NCBI GenBank assembly: GCA_000827205.1
Contig: KN832562.1
Span: 62,001 to 126,000 of the forward strand
Direction: 5' to 3'
Length of the DNA: 64,000 nt
DNA from: Plicaturopsis crispa FD-325 SS-3
Lineage: Eukaryota; Basidiomycota; Agaricomycetes; Amylocorticiales; Amylocorticiaceae
The translations under genes and the position numbers were made by a program. Every line of letters starts with the position of its first letter. The first letter of the stretch is position 1. Shown piece by piece: positions 35,438 through 47,158 of this stretch. Under the pieces are notes generated by a model. The model was not told where the DNA came from. It saw nothing but the letters and a program-made list of their open reading frames with translations, and did not search any database.

Positions 35438-38400
35438 TCACGCCATGAAATTATGTGCATGTTCCATGAGCGGCGTCGCTGCTCCAGACTGAGGTCCCCA
35501 TCCTATAGGCGGCGAGGACAGCGCATCCAACCGCCAGTCTTCCCTCAACCGCCGATACACAGTCCTGAACGTCGAGACCGAACCCTTCTCTTGATGAAGG
35601 ATGATTGCGCACATCGTCGACGCGCTCATAGCACCTGCCGCGGCTTTCCCACCGTTTCCCATGCTGTACCTCTTGTTGGCGGCGGCGGACTGCTGATATA
35701 CCTGGGAATTGCGTGGCGTCACAGCACCAGGTTGTGGGGAGCCAGCACTGATCCCGCCCGTAGCCAGCGAGAACTCGACCCGGAAGCGCGTCTGCTTTTG
35801 CAACGCGCCAGTCGCATCGTCGATCGCGTCGTCCACACGGCATCGAAGGATCCCCCAGCCTTCTGCGTCCTCGACGGTGACCGTGACGCCGAACTGTTCC
35901 AGCAACCGCGTTGTCTCGGTACGGGTGTTGAAAATGTTGTCGTCCGAGTAGAGCATAAACGACTGCGCCTTCCAATTGAAGAGATTCGAGAACCAGCCTT
36001 TGACTTCGCCGACGGTCGGCGAGCCCATCATCGAGGACGGAGGCTGAGATGTCGCCGGAGACCCAACGACCGACATGGTCGACCGCTTGGTGTTCAACGC
36101 CTTGCTATGGAAATCCATGGTAGGAGCTGTCATACGGTGTACGCGTCAATATCCTGATCGTCGCAGATAGAAATAGTGGTACTCACGTCTACTCTTGCGC
36201 TCCTTGCGTTCCTTCGCCGAGGGTTCTTTGGGCGCAGATTCGCCCACATAAATGATATTGCCCATCTCCCTCCCCATAACACCGCCACGGTGTTGCGGCT
36301 TCACGAAGCCCAACCCGCCGGAGATCTGCATAGGATCGGTCTCCGAGTGCCTCCGCTTGGACGCCTTGTTCTCCTTGTCGACATTCCTGCGAGGGTTCGG
36401 CGGCGGGTAAGGCGGGAAGTATGCTTGCTGCTCCTGCCCGGGAGTGTACATGGAAATCCTATTCTGCTCCGCTATTTCTGCGTTCCCGCGGGCAACGAGT
36501 ACGTTCACCTTGTCCGTGATGTCGTCTATCCTGCGCTGGAGCTCTGGATTCGTCGTCTGAGGCGCAGCTATCATCGGAAGCGGGGCAGGATCATAGACGG
36601 AAGGGGTAGCCACCGCCACTGGAGCGTGAATGTGTTGAGGACTGGCCGCGCTGTGAGGAGCAGGTGAGAGAGGAAGAGGGACGCCTTCCGCGGTCGACGA
36701 CCGCTGTGCCGCGGGGGTAGACGCCGCGCGATCCAATCCTGGGAAAAGAACCGACGAGATTTCCAGGGGCGGGTGTTGCATCGGGACGAATATCCTGTGA
36801 TTGTTCTCATACTGTGTCCGCGAGGACGCCTCTCCGCGTTGAAGACTCGGTGTGTGGGTCCTAGAGTTTTCAGCAGTCGCCGACCTAGGCCTTCCCAAGA
36901 CTGCACCAGTCTGGTTGAAGGGCGGTCCTAACATAGCAGCATTTGTAGGCAGGTGCGAGTGGCGCGATCGAGGACTGGTAACAGCAGGTGCTGGGGGTGC
37001 CGGAGTTGACAGAGGACGACCCTTGTTCGGGCGAGGTCCATTTGGTGACGAAGGACGAGCGCGAGACGACGGCTTTCCAGGAGACGGCGAAGTCAGGCCC
37101 GGCGGGTTGGGCGACGGCGTGCGTGTTGCCCCGTGAGAGCCACCAGACGAACGTTCGCGAGATGCATGTGGGTCCACAAGAAGTTGCTTTGTATTGATCT
37201 CGCTCCTAGCAGGCGGTGCCGTGTATTGCTTCGTTATGACCTTTCCGGTGGCTCCTAGTTCATTCACGTCGTTGATGATCCCATGTTCCTCGAGTGTCGT
37301 TTCGCGGTATTTCTGGAGAAGGAAATAAAAAGCTTTCGCCAGCGTTCCTTCGCCTGCGGGACTTAGAAGATCGGCTCGTATATCCGTCGATGTAGCGTGG
37401 CGACCCCAGATGACGCGAAGGGAAGACATAAGATCACGGTCGATATGAGCAGCAGAGCGGAGAGGACGAGCAAGTTCTGCGACGGGAGGCGCAGGGACGT
37501 ATTGAATCCCCGGTGTTTCGTTCAAAAACCACGGGTGCATAAGGATTTCAGATATCTACGGGAGAGATTAGCGTCGAGAAGGACGGACAGGCAAGAGAAA
37601 CGTACAGTAATGCGCTTGCTGACATTGACGACTAGCATACGAGTCAAGAGATCCTTTGCCTGCGGATCGACGTACGCAGGCATATCATATTTCCCGAGCT
37701 TGACTTTGGCCAATAGAGTCCTGACATTCTTGTCGTCGAAAGGTAGCCGGCCAGTCAGAAGTGCATAGAGAATGACGCCGCAGCTCCAGATGTCTGTCGC
37801 TCCTCCTTCATATTTGTCGCCATTGACGATCTCGGGACTAGCATAGTGCGGGCTTCCACAGCTGGTTTCGAGTTGGAGACTCGGCGGTGCAAAAGCGGCC
37901 ATCCCCCAGTCAGCAATTTTGATGAGCGGCGGGTTCAGTGAATGAATAAGGATGTTCTCGGGCTTCAGATCACGGTGGATGATGGAAAAGGCATGGGCGA
38001 AGTTGAGGGCGTATATGATCTGCTTGAAGTAGGCCAGAGCGTCGAGCGGAGGAAGCCGGCCACGGTTGACGAGGAAATCGAACAGCTCGCCTCCTTCGAC
38101 GTATTCAAGCACGAGGAAAAGCTCCTTCTCGCCCTCGAACACGTCGTAGATGCGCATGATGTTCGGGTGATTCATGAGTTTCATCATCGTGATCTCCCGG
38201 TCAATTCCAAGCCGCTGCTTCTCGGACTTGGCCTGCTGCGTAGCGAGAGATGCGCGAGAGTTAACCAGCGGCTGCAGCGGGAGAATTTTGACGGCGGCGA
38301 GTTGGCCTGTGCGGCGGTGCTTCGCGATCTTGACGCGCCCGCTGGCCCCCTTGCCCACGCATTCGCCAATTATCCATGGTCCTATGTGTTTAGGGTCGTC

Positions 38401-38517
38401 TGGTAGTTCGAAAGCGTCAGCTCCTGCGGCGGCTTTCTCCTTCTGCCAGCGGGTGCCGTTTGGGGCGTTGTATTTGACCGTGGGCGCACGCGGGGGACTG
38501 CTCGATACTGCGGGCAT
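35438..38517 (-). CDS. Gin4/Hsl1/Cdr2-type morphogenesis kinase
   Basis: Septin-associated Ser/Thr kinase of the Nim1 group that links bud-neck or cortical organisation to Wee1 and mitotic entry. Three exons (37606-38517, 36187-37555, 35438-36126) total 2970 nt, 989 residues. The kinase domain (about residues 40-310) opens IGPWIIGECVGKGASGRVKI and shows VKILPL, HRDLKPENIL, CGSPHYASPEI and ATDIWSCGVILYALL. The magnesium motif reads D-W-G in IADWGMAAF rather than DFG. A ubiquitin-associated-like helical region follows (DLMSSLRVIWG, TLAKAFYFLLQKYRE), then 400 disordered residues, a KENKASKRRHSETDP patch with a KEN sequence, and a C-terminal domain (KGWFSNLFNWKAQSF...FRTVYRRLREDW) in the place of the membrane-binding KA1 domain. 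Start at 38517 (MPAVSSSPPRAP) is preferred over an upstream in-frame ATG at 38661. Confidence 0.93.
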
Positions 38518-38837
38518 TATAGCGGTTAATAAAATATAAGATGAAGACCTATAGGCAGATATTAAAAGAGCTGTGGGGATGTAGGAGATAGAATGTTGAC
38601 TCTCGCAAGATATGCAGCCCGCCGCAAGTTCGAGGAGATGACGGTGAAAGCTGGAAACCAAAGCAGGAAGGTGCAGTCGTAAACGAACACCCCTGATCGG
38701 AACTCGGAATTGCCTCTGCAGAATTTGCCGGCATCTTCTGTTCTCCAGTTCTGCCTGCTCGACTTTGTTTTGCTTTCTTGCTCCGAGTTCTCGCTGGCGG
38801 CAGCCCAGCTTCTAGAGGTCTCTATCGGTACGCGTCC
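38518..38837. promoter_or_regulatory. Short divergent promoter between the Gin4-type kinase and PPR genes
   Basis: Only 320 bp separate the two start codons, so the two transcripts must share or abut regulatory sequence. An AT-rich stretch lies just upstream of the kinase start (38520-38565). No individual factor site is identified with confidence. Confidence 0.5.
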
Positions 38838-41081
38838 ATGACGCTTGCGCTGCATGTGCCATGGACGCATGCTGCCCGCGGACGGCTTCGCTTGGATCTC
38901 TTGCCCTTCCGAGCAACGACTCTGTCGACGCTGAAACACAATTCTAGTCTATCATTGCACCTCTCAGAGGAGACACCCGCCATGCAGGCTCTCAAAAACC
39001 AGCCCTATCCGACCGCTCCGCTCAACACGTCGATCTTCGAGGAACATACTCGCGAGTATCCGGACATAACACGAACGCGTGTTCGTCGACGGCTTAAGCC
39101 TGCGACTATACTGAAAAATCTGCTGTCTAGCAGACAGTACAACAAGGCAGAGTCGCTGAGGTCAGAGTTGCAGGAGATGGGCGTCCCGATCAGGAATGGG
39201 GTGGTATTTGAGAAGGCGGCACGGCACGTTTTGCGCGCACCAGAGGTGACCGATCGTGCAAAGGCTTTCGAGAGCTGGTTCTCCCTCTACTCCGACGCCC
39301 ACCATTCGCGTCCAAGACGATTCACGCGAATTTGGTATCTGGTGTCATCCGAGTCGGATGATATTCGCCTCGTCATGCTTTTCGGCAAGATTTGCGCCTC
39401 CAAGGGTTACGGAAGGAAAGTCGCGCCGAAGGTGATCCCACATATTGTGCGGTTTGCAGAGCCTTCCGTCGCGCAAGCTTATCTCGTGCAATTTAATCGG
39501 GAGGTTTGCCAGTACGCTTCAAAGCACGGTACTCCCGACCCAAGTTTCCCTCGCATATCCTACAACCTAGCCATTCGTGCGCAGTGCCTGGCCGGCCGTC
39601 TTGACGAGGCCATGGGAATGCTTCAATATGTTCGCGAACAAGGCATCCGCGTCTCCTCGTTTACGCGCCTTTTACTCAACCAGAAGCTAGCGGAGGGGAA
39701 CAAGGTGGATAATGCCATTGTGCCTGATTGGCAACAAATCGACTTTCACGGACAACCGATTTTCAATGGCGCTCCTTTGACTATGCGGGATATCTCCCCT
39801 GAGGAGCGACGAACGTACCTTGCAGCTGCACTTCGAGGCTTCAGAAAGTGCATAGTAGCCGGCCGCTTTCCATCGCATGCCCACTTGACAACGTTTATCC
39901 AGCAATGCCACCTCGAAGGTCATACCCAGGCTGCAACATTGTTGCGACGGAAAGCCTTTCGACACTCCGGTCCCAGTCGTTCCTGGTGGCTCATGGCCGA
40001 ACTCACTTTCCACCATCATCGCCAGCAATGGCGTTCAGTTCTGATCACATTCGCGAATAACTTTTCGACCGTTGGGCTCCCGTCCGAAGCCAAGCAATAC
40101 CTTACCCATTTTCGACGTTTCAGAGCGACCAAGGATAGGCCTCATTTTCCTAATCTCTTGATGAGTCGTTACTACCCCCCGGAGAACGTTTGGCCATCTC
40201 CCCACCATACAGTTCTGGCTTGGACTGCCCTCGTGTCGCTGTCGCGAGGCTCCGGCCTCGAGACGTTGTACAACCAGCTCATACACAAGGCTGAGGCGCA
40301 GCACGCGAATCCTACAGCCCTGTCTCGTTCGGAACGCATCGACAGTGCCCATTTCACCCCATTCCTCCGAGAGTTTGCGGCCCGGAACGGGCCAGAACGC
40401 GCCGCAGCGGTCTTGAGGGACATGCTCAAGTTTGGGTTCCGGCCTAACATCTGGCATTGGACGGTCATCGCTAGCGCGTTCGCGCGTGCCGGAGATGTGA
40501 ACAAGGCCATGGATATTCTTGGCCGTCTGGAGCGGTCAGCCGAGCTGAAGGAGAGCAGGAGCTCCCCTAAGAGTCTTCCCCGGCCGAACCTTGCCACGTA
40601 TACAGCCATTATACGGGGATTCGTGTCGGCGCGGTGTCTGGATGAGGCACTCGAGGTTGAACGGCGTATGCTTGCCGCCTCCGTAGGATATGCTCCCGGC
40701 GTAAACGCGCTCACGGATGCAGCCCTCAGCCGGCTTAGGAATCTAGAATTGCGCCACAATGACTATGTATGTGCTCCGTGTTTCAATTCTTTGACAGTAG
40801 TATTGACGAAAGATTCAAGGACTCCTGGAAGGCTCAGTCTGCTCGCCGTGCATCCTACGCCCGCCCATAGTCACCCTAGTCAATGTGCTGTACTCAGCGC
40901 TGTCAATAATCAATGTGATCTCGCCCTCCGGGCAATCATCATGATGATAGAAACGGCTTTTGCGGCTGTAGGATGGCAGCAGCCCTTCGCGCATACCGAA
41001 TGTTACCTACGCCGGAGGCGAGATAACCGGGAGGGGCGTAAAGAAGCGGCAAGCCCGCTGCGTAACATGAGCGTGAGGTAG
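38838..41081 (+). CDS. Mitochondrial pentatricopeptide-repeat (PPR) protein
   Basis: Organellar RNA-binding protein. The frame from the first ATG (38838) runs 747 codons without an intron. The first 45 residues are rich in Arg, Leu, Ala and Ser with few acids (HAARGRLRLDLLPFRATTLS), typical of a matrix-targeting presequence. PPR-like helix pairs are visible, for example SYNLAIRAQCLAGRLDEAMGM, HWTVIASAFARAGDVNKAMD and TYTAIIRGFVSARCLDEALE. The 3' end is uncertain: at 40768 the frame meets a strong donor (TAT|GTATGT), and about 50 bp downstream another frame reads DERFKDSWKAQSARRASYAR up to a TAG near 40869, which looks more protein-like than the read-through. My splice choices do not connect the two in phase, so the true C-terminus may be near 40.87 kb rather than 41.08 kb. 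Confidence 0.85.
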   Translation: MTLALHVPWTHAARGRLRLDLLPFRATTLSTLKHNSSLSLHLSEETPAMQALKNQPYPTAPLNTSIFEEHTREYPDITRTRVRRRLKPATILKNLLSSRQYNKAESLRSELQEMGVPIRNGVVFEKAARHVLRAPEVTDRAKAFESWFSLYSDAHHSRPRRFTRIWYLVSSESDDIRLVMLFGKICASKGYGRKVAPKVIPHIVRFAEPSVAQAYLVQFNREVCQYASKHGTPDPSFPRISYNLAIRAQCLAGRLDEAMGMLQYVREQGIRVSSFTRLLLNQKLAEGNKVDNAIVPDWQQIDFHGQPIFNGAPLTMRDISPEERRTYLAAALRGFRKCIVAGRFPSHAHLTTFIQQCHLEGHTQAATLLRRKAFRHSGPSRSWWLMAELTFHHHRQQWRSVLITFANNFSTVGLPSEAKQYLTHFRRFRATKDRPHFPNLLMSRYYPPENVWPSPHHTVLAWTALVSLSRGSGLETLYNQLIHKAEAQHANPTALSRSERIDSAHFTPFLREFAARNGPERAAAVLRDMLKFGFRPNIWHWTVIASAFARAGDVNKAMDILGRLERSAELKESRSSPKSLPRPNLATYTAIIRGFVSARCLDEALEVERRMLAASVGYAPGVNALTDAALSRLRNLELRHNDYVCAPCFNSLTVVLTKDSRTPGRLSLLAVHPTPAHSHPSQCAVLSAVNNQCDLALRAIIMMIETAFAAVGWQQPFAHTECYLRRRRDNREGRKEAASPLRNMSVR

Positions 41082-41436
41082 TACAACTGGGGTAGCGAAG
41101 CTGAGGCATTTGTAAGTACGGAACGTCCATGCGTGTAGTAATAATAGAGGCGAATGTGGACTGCGGGAGCATAAAAATTATGACCATGGATGAAACTGGG
41201 AGCCATCCGTTTTGCGGGTAGGGTATGCATCGATGCAAGAAGGGTAAAAGAGTCAGAAAGCAGCGGATGAATGGTATGAAAGATTGGGAATGCGAAAGCA
41301 GCAATTGTAGAACAGCGCACCAAGTGGAAACCATGATCAAACCACAGCAATAAAAGTCGAAAGCAAATCAAGAAGGGAACGCAATAATCTATTGTCCATT
41401 GTTATGTACCAACCTTCCGTCGATTTGGGGAGTAGG

Positions 41437-43053
41437 TTATGTTGGTGGTTCCGATGGGCGCAGCGGCGATGTCTCGACAGGATGCGACTCCTCCGACGCC
41501 GGCTGTTCGGCTGTGCGTTCAGCGCGTTTGAGATTAGTGTACGCGGGCGGCAGCTCGATCGTCTCCGCGGTTTCGTCCTCGTTCGGACCGGCATCGTCGT
41601 GTTGTATGATGTTGACCGGCCGCATCGTCCGCGGCCCGCCTGCACTCTTCCGGTTACTACTGCTCCCTTGTGCGCTGCTCTGTCCGCTGAGCACACCAAA
41701 CGCATCAGGGGTCCCACTCCGCATGTCCGACGACAGTGTACTCTGCGAGATCCGGCGTGGGTGACCTGGCGCGTTGTAGCTCACCGGCGGACCGCCGTGG
41801 TCATCGCTGGCGTGTACGGAAGACGCAGTAATCGTGGGTTCTGGGACCATGAATGGCTCCGGCTGGTAGTACTGCGGGAGCTCCGGCTGCCGCGAGGCGT
41901 CCTCGTCGTCACCCTCGTCACCCTGCAGGAGGTCGACGGGACGTTCCTTGTGCGAGCGCTCGTGGAAACGCTTGCGTCGTACGAAGAAGAGCGCGAGCAG
42001 AACGCAGATAACGAGGCCTGCTATGCCGCCAACCACGCCGCCCACGATTGCGCCCACGTTTGTCTTCGAGGAAGAAGAGTTGCTGCAGCAGGGATCAATA
42101 TACAGAATCAAGCAGACAAGGATCCACGCTCACTTGTTGTTTCCTCCACTGTTGCTATTGCCCCCACCAGTGCCTGCACCGCTCGAGCTGGTCGGATATG
42201 AACCGCCAGCCGGGCTTCCAGGGGTAGACGACGGTGAGTTACTGTTCAGACACGAGTTGTCGTTGCTCGTGCCCGAAGAGACGGAGAACAAGACGCTCCC
42301 TGCGGAACCTTCGCCGCGATTATCGCCGCCTACGATTAGTAGCGTCGTGCCGCCGCGCACTGCGGGTGTCCACGAAAATCCGGTGCCCTGTGACGGCACT
42401 TGCGTGATGCTGCCTTGCGGGATGGAGAACGAATCACCTCCGGGGATGACGCCGAGAAAACTGGGAGTTCTAGTGCCATCCCGTGTCAGATTAACCCACG
42501 CCCGGGAGCCGAAAGAACTCACCCTTGCACTTTGGAGGGGTCCCACCATATCCGCGTCGACTGACATTGCACGAGCTGGTTGGGCGGCTCAATGCTGAAC
42601 ACGAAGTCGGGAGACACATTGGTAGAGGCATCGAAACAGCTAGAATCGTTGCTAGATAGCACCGTGGCCGCAACGCTTGTTCCACCTGTGCCGAATCCAG
42701 TTGCGTCGCTCACCTTGCGTCGACACATTAGCGCGACGCCAACTAGAAACGGTCTCAACACTCACCACCGCCACAAACTGTGAGTTTGTCGGGTACTTCA
42801 GCTGGAAACTAACGTCGGTGCTGCTTCCAGTGAAATTGGTGTTTGTTATCCTCCGCGCCTCGATGTTATTTGGCAACGGTGAGGGCCCAAATGGTATGAC
42901 AACCACGCTGTAGGGCGCCTGTCCACCCGAGCCTGAGATCGACAGGGATAGATTCTGGCATTGCTGAGGCGTGCTTGTGATAGAGAAGCTGAACCCGACA
43001 ACGACAGACGGAGAAATAACGAGAGTGGCCGCGATTAGTCTTGTCAATAACAT
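41437..43053 (-). CDS. Signal-peptide, single-span surface protein with PPxY-containing tail
   Basis: Type I membrane protein. Four exons (42766-43053, 42523-42713, 42134-42469, 41437-42082) total 1461 nt, 486 residues. A signal peptide (MLLTRLIAATLVISPSVVVG) is followed by an ectodomain of about 250 residues with beta-strand-like, Ser/Thr/Asn-rich sequence, four or more Cys, and a Ser/Gly-rich stalk (SSSGAGTGGGNSNSGGN). One transmembrane helix (VGAIVGGVVGGIAGLVICVL) is followed by a basic stop (FVRRKRFHER) and a 190-residue cytosolic tail, Ser/Pro-rich, with LPQYYQPEP and ELPPAYTNL. PPAY is a PPxY site of the kind bound by WW domains of Rsp5/Nedd4 ubiquitin ligases. Architecture recalls fungal wall-stress sensors such as Mid2/Wsc, but no cysteine-rich WSC domain is present. 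Function is inferred from layout only. Confidence 0.85.
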
Positions 43054-44537
43054 AACTTGATTGTACTTCCTGTCTTGACCAGGAGGATAGCGAGCGTTGG
43101 CAGTGGAAAAGCAAAGGCTACAGCGCTACTCCACCGTGACGGCGTGAAGACGCAGAGCAGGTTCCGGCTTATCGGTTATGTAAACGGAGGAATTAGCGGA
43201 TTTACACTTGGATTTCTCCAGGATTTCTCTCTCTCGTTCAACGGTCAACTCTCGTTTGCTATTTTGTTGTCGTCCAACCTCGTAAAGCCGACTTTTCATG
43301 CGCTAGGCAACTACATACAGAAATTATATGCACGCAACTTTGCTGCTTTCAAGTGCGGTTCCAACACGTTGCTGCCCCTTGAGCGTCATTATTCTAGGCG
43401 CCTCGACGAAATCGCGAAACTCTACAATATGCTGCGTCTCCAGCGCCCCGCATGACCACACGAAATAGCGCCCCAGACCACACCCTCACGCCGGCAGCCA
43501 GCGTGCCTAGCCTTAGATTGAACGGAACTGGCACCATGCATATGCCTGCTACCCAATCGTTCATCTAAATGGAAAATGTAGTACTGCTTACGCTTAGTAT
43601 CACCAATGCATTAGGAGGTGTATACCGGAACTATACCAACACGGCAAGTGAATTACTACTTCGTCGAGCGCTAAGCATCACGCATTGATCTTGCATCTCA
43701 ATTTTAGGTTTGTTCAAAGACATAGAGTGGCTCTAGACTATCAACAAGCTTTCCATCCTAAGGAGAGACCGGCGACATGTCTGGTGAGCTGTCTGCATCA
43801 TCAAAGTGCTCCTGCACCTACTACACTGACAAAAAAAACTAGATTGCCCACTGCCAGTATTTTCGGGTCCGATCGCTCCGAGGTGACTGGCATGCTTCAG
43901 GCGTGTACTGCACCTTAAGCCCACTGCTTTCACGCCGTGAACACGACGTGTCTTGAACATTTCGTACGTTTCCTTGTAAAACCAAAATACTTGACATGTG
44001 AATCACGCGGTTCTTGGCGTGCTTTTAGGGGCATGCGTTTCTTTTGCCTATACTCAGACAACCCCGGAACTCCCTTAGGCCTTCCCTGAAGGTAGTCCCA
44101 GATGTCCACGGATGAGAAGTAAGGAATCGTTTATTGGCTGCACATCTGGACGGTAGGGTATGTCTATCCATCGCCACGGCTCCGGGAGCATACTTACATC
44201 CGCTATCTGGTTGTCTTTTTTGGTAGGGACCGCATCCTAACTTACTTCTCTCATCCGCGGTACCCAGCGAGTCCGACGGTCGATCTTCCGTCGCGCTTTC
44301 CGTATGTTACAGGTTCCCCGTGCCGGATTTCTCGGGGTCTCCGTCGGACCATTCGCTGTGGCCTGCCTCGCGGGTCGCGCGGCACCAAAACATTCTCATA
44401 ATCAACATGTGCACGGTATGTCACTTCTTCACCTCGTGAGAATCTTTCAAGAAGGGGATTATGTCGCTAGGGGGAGATCATGGGACTTAAGAGCGCTGTT
44501 TTGCACTACACTGCAAACCCGCTCACAACCGCCCACC
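43054..44537. other. Intergenic stretch upstream of the P450
   Basis: About 1.5 kb between two divergently read genes. Short frames only, no domain. The last 250 bp, ending in an ACC ATG context at 44538, are the presumptive P450 promoter; no clear TATA box is placed well. Confidence 0.4.
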
Positions 44538-47158
44538 ATGATCTCGTTCTCTCTGGAGTCGGTCGCGCTCCTCGTGGGCGCCGTCGGTTCACTCTACGCT
44601 CTACAGTTATACCTCGATTTTAGGAAAGGGGTCAATGGCTTCCAGTGCGTAGCGCTCAACCCCACAAATATATCACCTAGAATGACGGACACGTTCTGTA
44701 ATATAGCAATCATCCTGGTTATCGTACATTAATTGGCCAAGCAACGCTACTGGGCAATATGTTGCCCCAGATTCGCTACATCTCCCTTGGCCGTAACTTT
44801 GGATTCAGGGCAAAGCATGAAGGTCAATCGCCTCGGCATATAGCCGCCGGTCCATATTAATGCCACTCTACAGCTTTCCTCAAGGCGGGGTGGGATGTCT
44901 ACGCCTCAGTAAGCATCGCTGAATGGTAAAACATGAGCGCTCTGATCTTTAATATTTCAACAGGTATCAGCTTGGCCGAGAACGCGTGCAGTTCTAGTGC
45001 TTGCGGATGCCGCTGCAATAAAGGTGGGAGCGTATATTCGCGTCTCTATCTCAATTGGCTTACTGGGGGGGCCCCTATGTAGGAAGTCACGTCGTCCAGG
45101 TCTCGTTTCCCGAAGCCTGTCAAGCAGTACAAAGTGCTCTCATTTTTCGGAGACAACATCGTTGCCTCGGAGGGGGAGCAATGGAAGAGATATCGCAAGA
45201 TCACCGCTCCAGCATTCTCTGACGTATGTGTCTCCGGATCTGCATCATATGCCTTGCACGGTGTTAATGACCCAATTCTCCCAGCGAAACAACAGACTGG
45301 TATGGGACGAAGTAAGTCACAATTTACGCTTCACATGCACGACGCGTCCTGACTGTTCAATCTAGACTGTCAAGATAATGCAGGACATGTTCAATACCAA
45401 ATGGGAAAATCGCGACGAGATTGTTGTCGACCATACCGTAGACATCACATTACCCGTTGAGTTTCATTTCTACTAACGATAACGCCATACTAATATTCTG
45501 CATAGATCGCCCTTTTTGTCATCGGCGTGGCAGGCAAGTACCTATTCCTTCGATTACCAGTGCCTGTTATTTATGAAGGATTCCCGACTAGGTTTCGGTC
45601 GCAACATCACGTGGAAGGAGGATACCGTCCTCCCTGCTGGACATCAAATGACCTTCAAGGACGCACTGCACGTTGTGTCGACCGACGTATTCCTGAAGCT
45701 CATCATCCCGAACTGGGCGATGGGACTCACCAAGCGGTTTAGGACTGTCCGTCTAGCATTCGACGAGCTTGAGGTATCACCTTCTCATCATGTTATGTCT
45801 CAATTTAAGCTAATGTGCGAATTGTCGATTTGAAGAGGTACATGTTGGAGATGATCTACGCTAGAAGATCGGCGGAGAAGAAAGAGGAGCGCTATGATCT
45901 TTTTAGCAGTCTTCTGGACGCCAGTGAGGACGAAGACCTCGCCGGAGGGGACGCCAAACTTCTCAATAGCGAACTCGTTGGTTAGTAGCCGGATATCTAT
46001 TTTTAAGCGCTAATGGTTGCTCACGTATATTGCTAGGCAATATATTCATCTTCCTACTTGCTGGGCACGAGGTGGGTCTCATAGAAATATCAGCGCGCAT
46101 CCAGTATACAGGCTGAAGCAGTTCATTATCAGACCACCGCCCACACGCTCTGCTTTACATTTGCTCTCCTAGCGCTGTATCCAGAGGAACAGGACAAACT
46201 CTACAACCACATCAAGTCTGTTGTTCCGGATGACCGACTACCCGTACGAAAGAGTTACCCAGTATCAAGGTGTGGGCCAACCTGACATCCGTTTGTCTAG
46301 ACATATGAAGAGATGCCGTTACTAAGTCATTCGATGGCGTGAGTGTCGATAGCCTTTTTGTGCCGGATCATCTCTGATGCTAACTCTCGCAGGGTATTCA
46401 ATGAGACACTCCGCATGTTCCCTCCTGTAGGTCCTGTGTTTCTGCGTTCTGTACCCACTTTCTAATATCGTGTCTTCCCCCAAAGGTAACCGGTATCCCG
46501 AAACAAAGCGCCGAGGACACTGTCTTGACAGCAAGCAATGCTTCTGGCCAGACAAAGCAAGTGCCTGTGCCACAGGGCACTGGCATAGTCATCAACACAG
46601 CTGGACTACACTACAACCGTAAGCCTGCACCAACCATCATTCAGGTCGTAGTCGTATAACCGAAGTCTTGAAATCGCATAGCTCGGTACTGGCCAGACCC
46701 TTATACCTTCAAGCCCGAGCGTTTCTTGAAGGAATACAATCGTGATGCATTTTTGCCCTTCAGCGGTGGTTCGTTGGTACTCCTTTCCATTATCGACGAC
46801 CAGAATTGACGCCTACGTTTGATATATAGGTTCCCGCGCATGCTTGGGCCGCAAGTACGTAGGATGCCATCTCCCCCCTCGTTTTGAACGCTGATCAATA
46901 TATGTCACAGGTTCTTTGAAACAGAGGGAATAGCTATTCTCACGATGTTGATCTCGAAGTATAGGATCTCGGTGAAAGAGGAGCCCCAGTTCGCCAATGA
47001 GACCTTCGACGAGCGGAAAGCGCGCATCCTCAACGCGAAACCGGGGCTTACACTCACGTGAGTATAGAGCGTTTTCTCATCGCGACCACCTTGTTGACCT
47101 GCGGGGATTCATTGAATGTAGGCCTATCCGCGTCCCCCTTGTGTTCACGCGTAGATGA
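44538..47158 (+). CDS. Cytochrome P450 monooxygenase, intact, 19 exons
   Basis: ER-anchored haem-thiolate monooxygenase. Nineteen exons (44538-44644, 44707-44822, 44874-44908, 44964-45023, 45083-45223, 45285-45311, 45366-45455, 45506-45533, 45592-45773, 45836-45980, 46037-46071, 46133-46243, 46301-46338, 46393-46426, 46486-46618, 46682-46768, 46830-46854, 46911-47057, 47122-47158) total 1578 nt, 525 residues, a normal size. The N-terminal anchor is SVALLVGAVGSLYALQLYL. NHPGYRTLIG follows, then the helix-C motif EGEQWKRYRKITAPAF, the oxygen-binding AGHETTAHTL, ExxR in FNETLRMFPPV, PERF, and the haem loop PFSGGSRACLGRKF with its cysteine. The intron after exon 8 uses a GC donor (G|GCAAGT). I do not assign a CYP family; multi-step oxidation in secondary or xenobiotic metabolism is the usual role of such fungal genes. 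Confidence 0.93.

Noticed and set aside
35453-36157. 234-codon plus-strand frame opposite the Gin4-type kinase C-terminus
   Set aside because: Shadow frame; the minus-strand exon fits the family and keeps phase with its upstream exons.
42100-42250. Ser/Gly-rich repeats in the surface protein considered as a separate tandem repeat or adhesin repeat
   Set aside because: Simple-sequence bias without a fixed period; treated as the protein's stalk.
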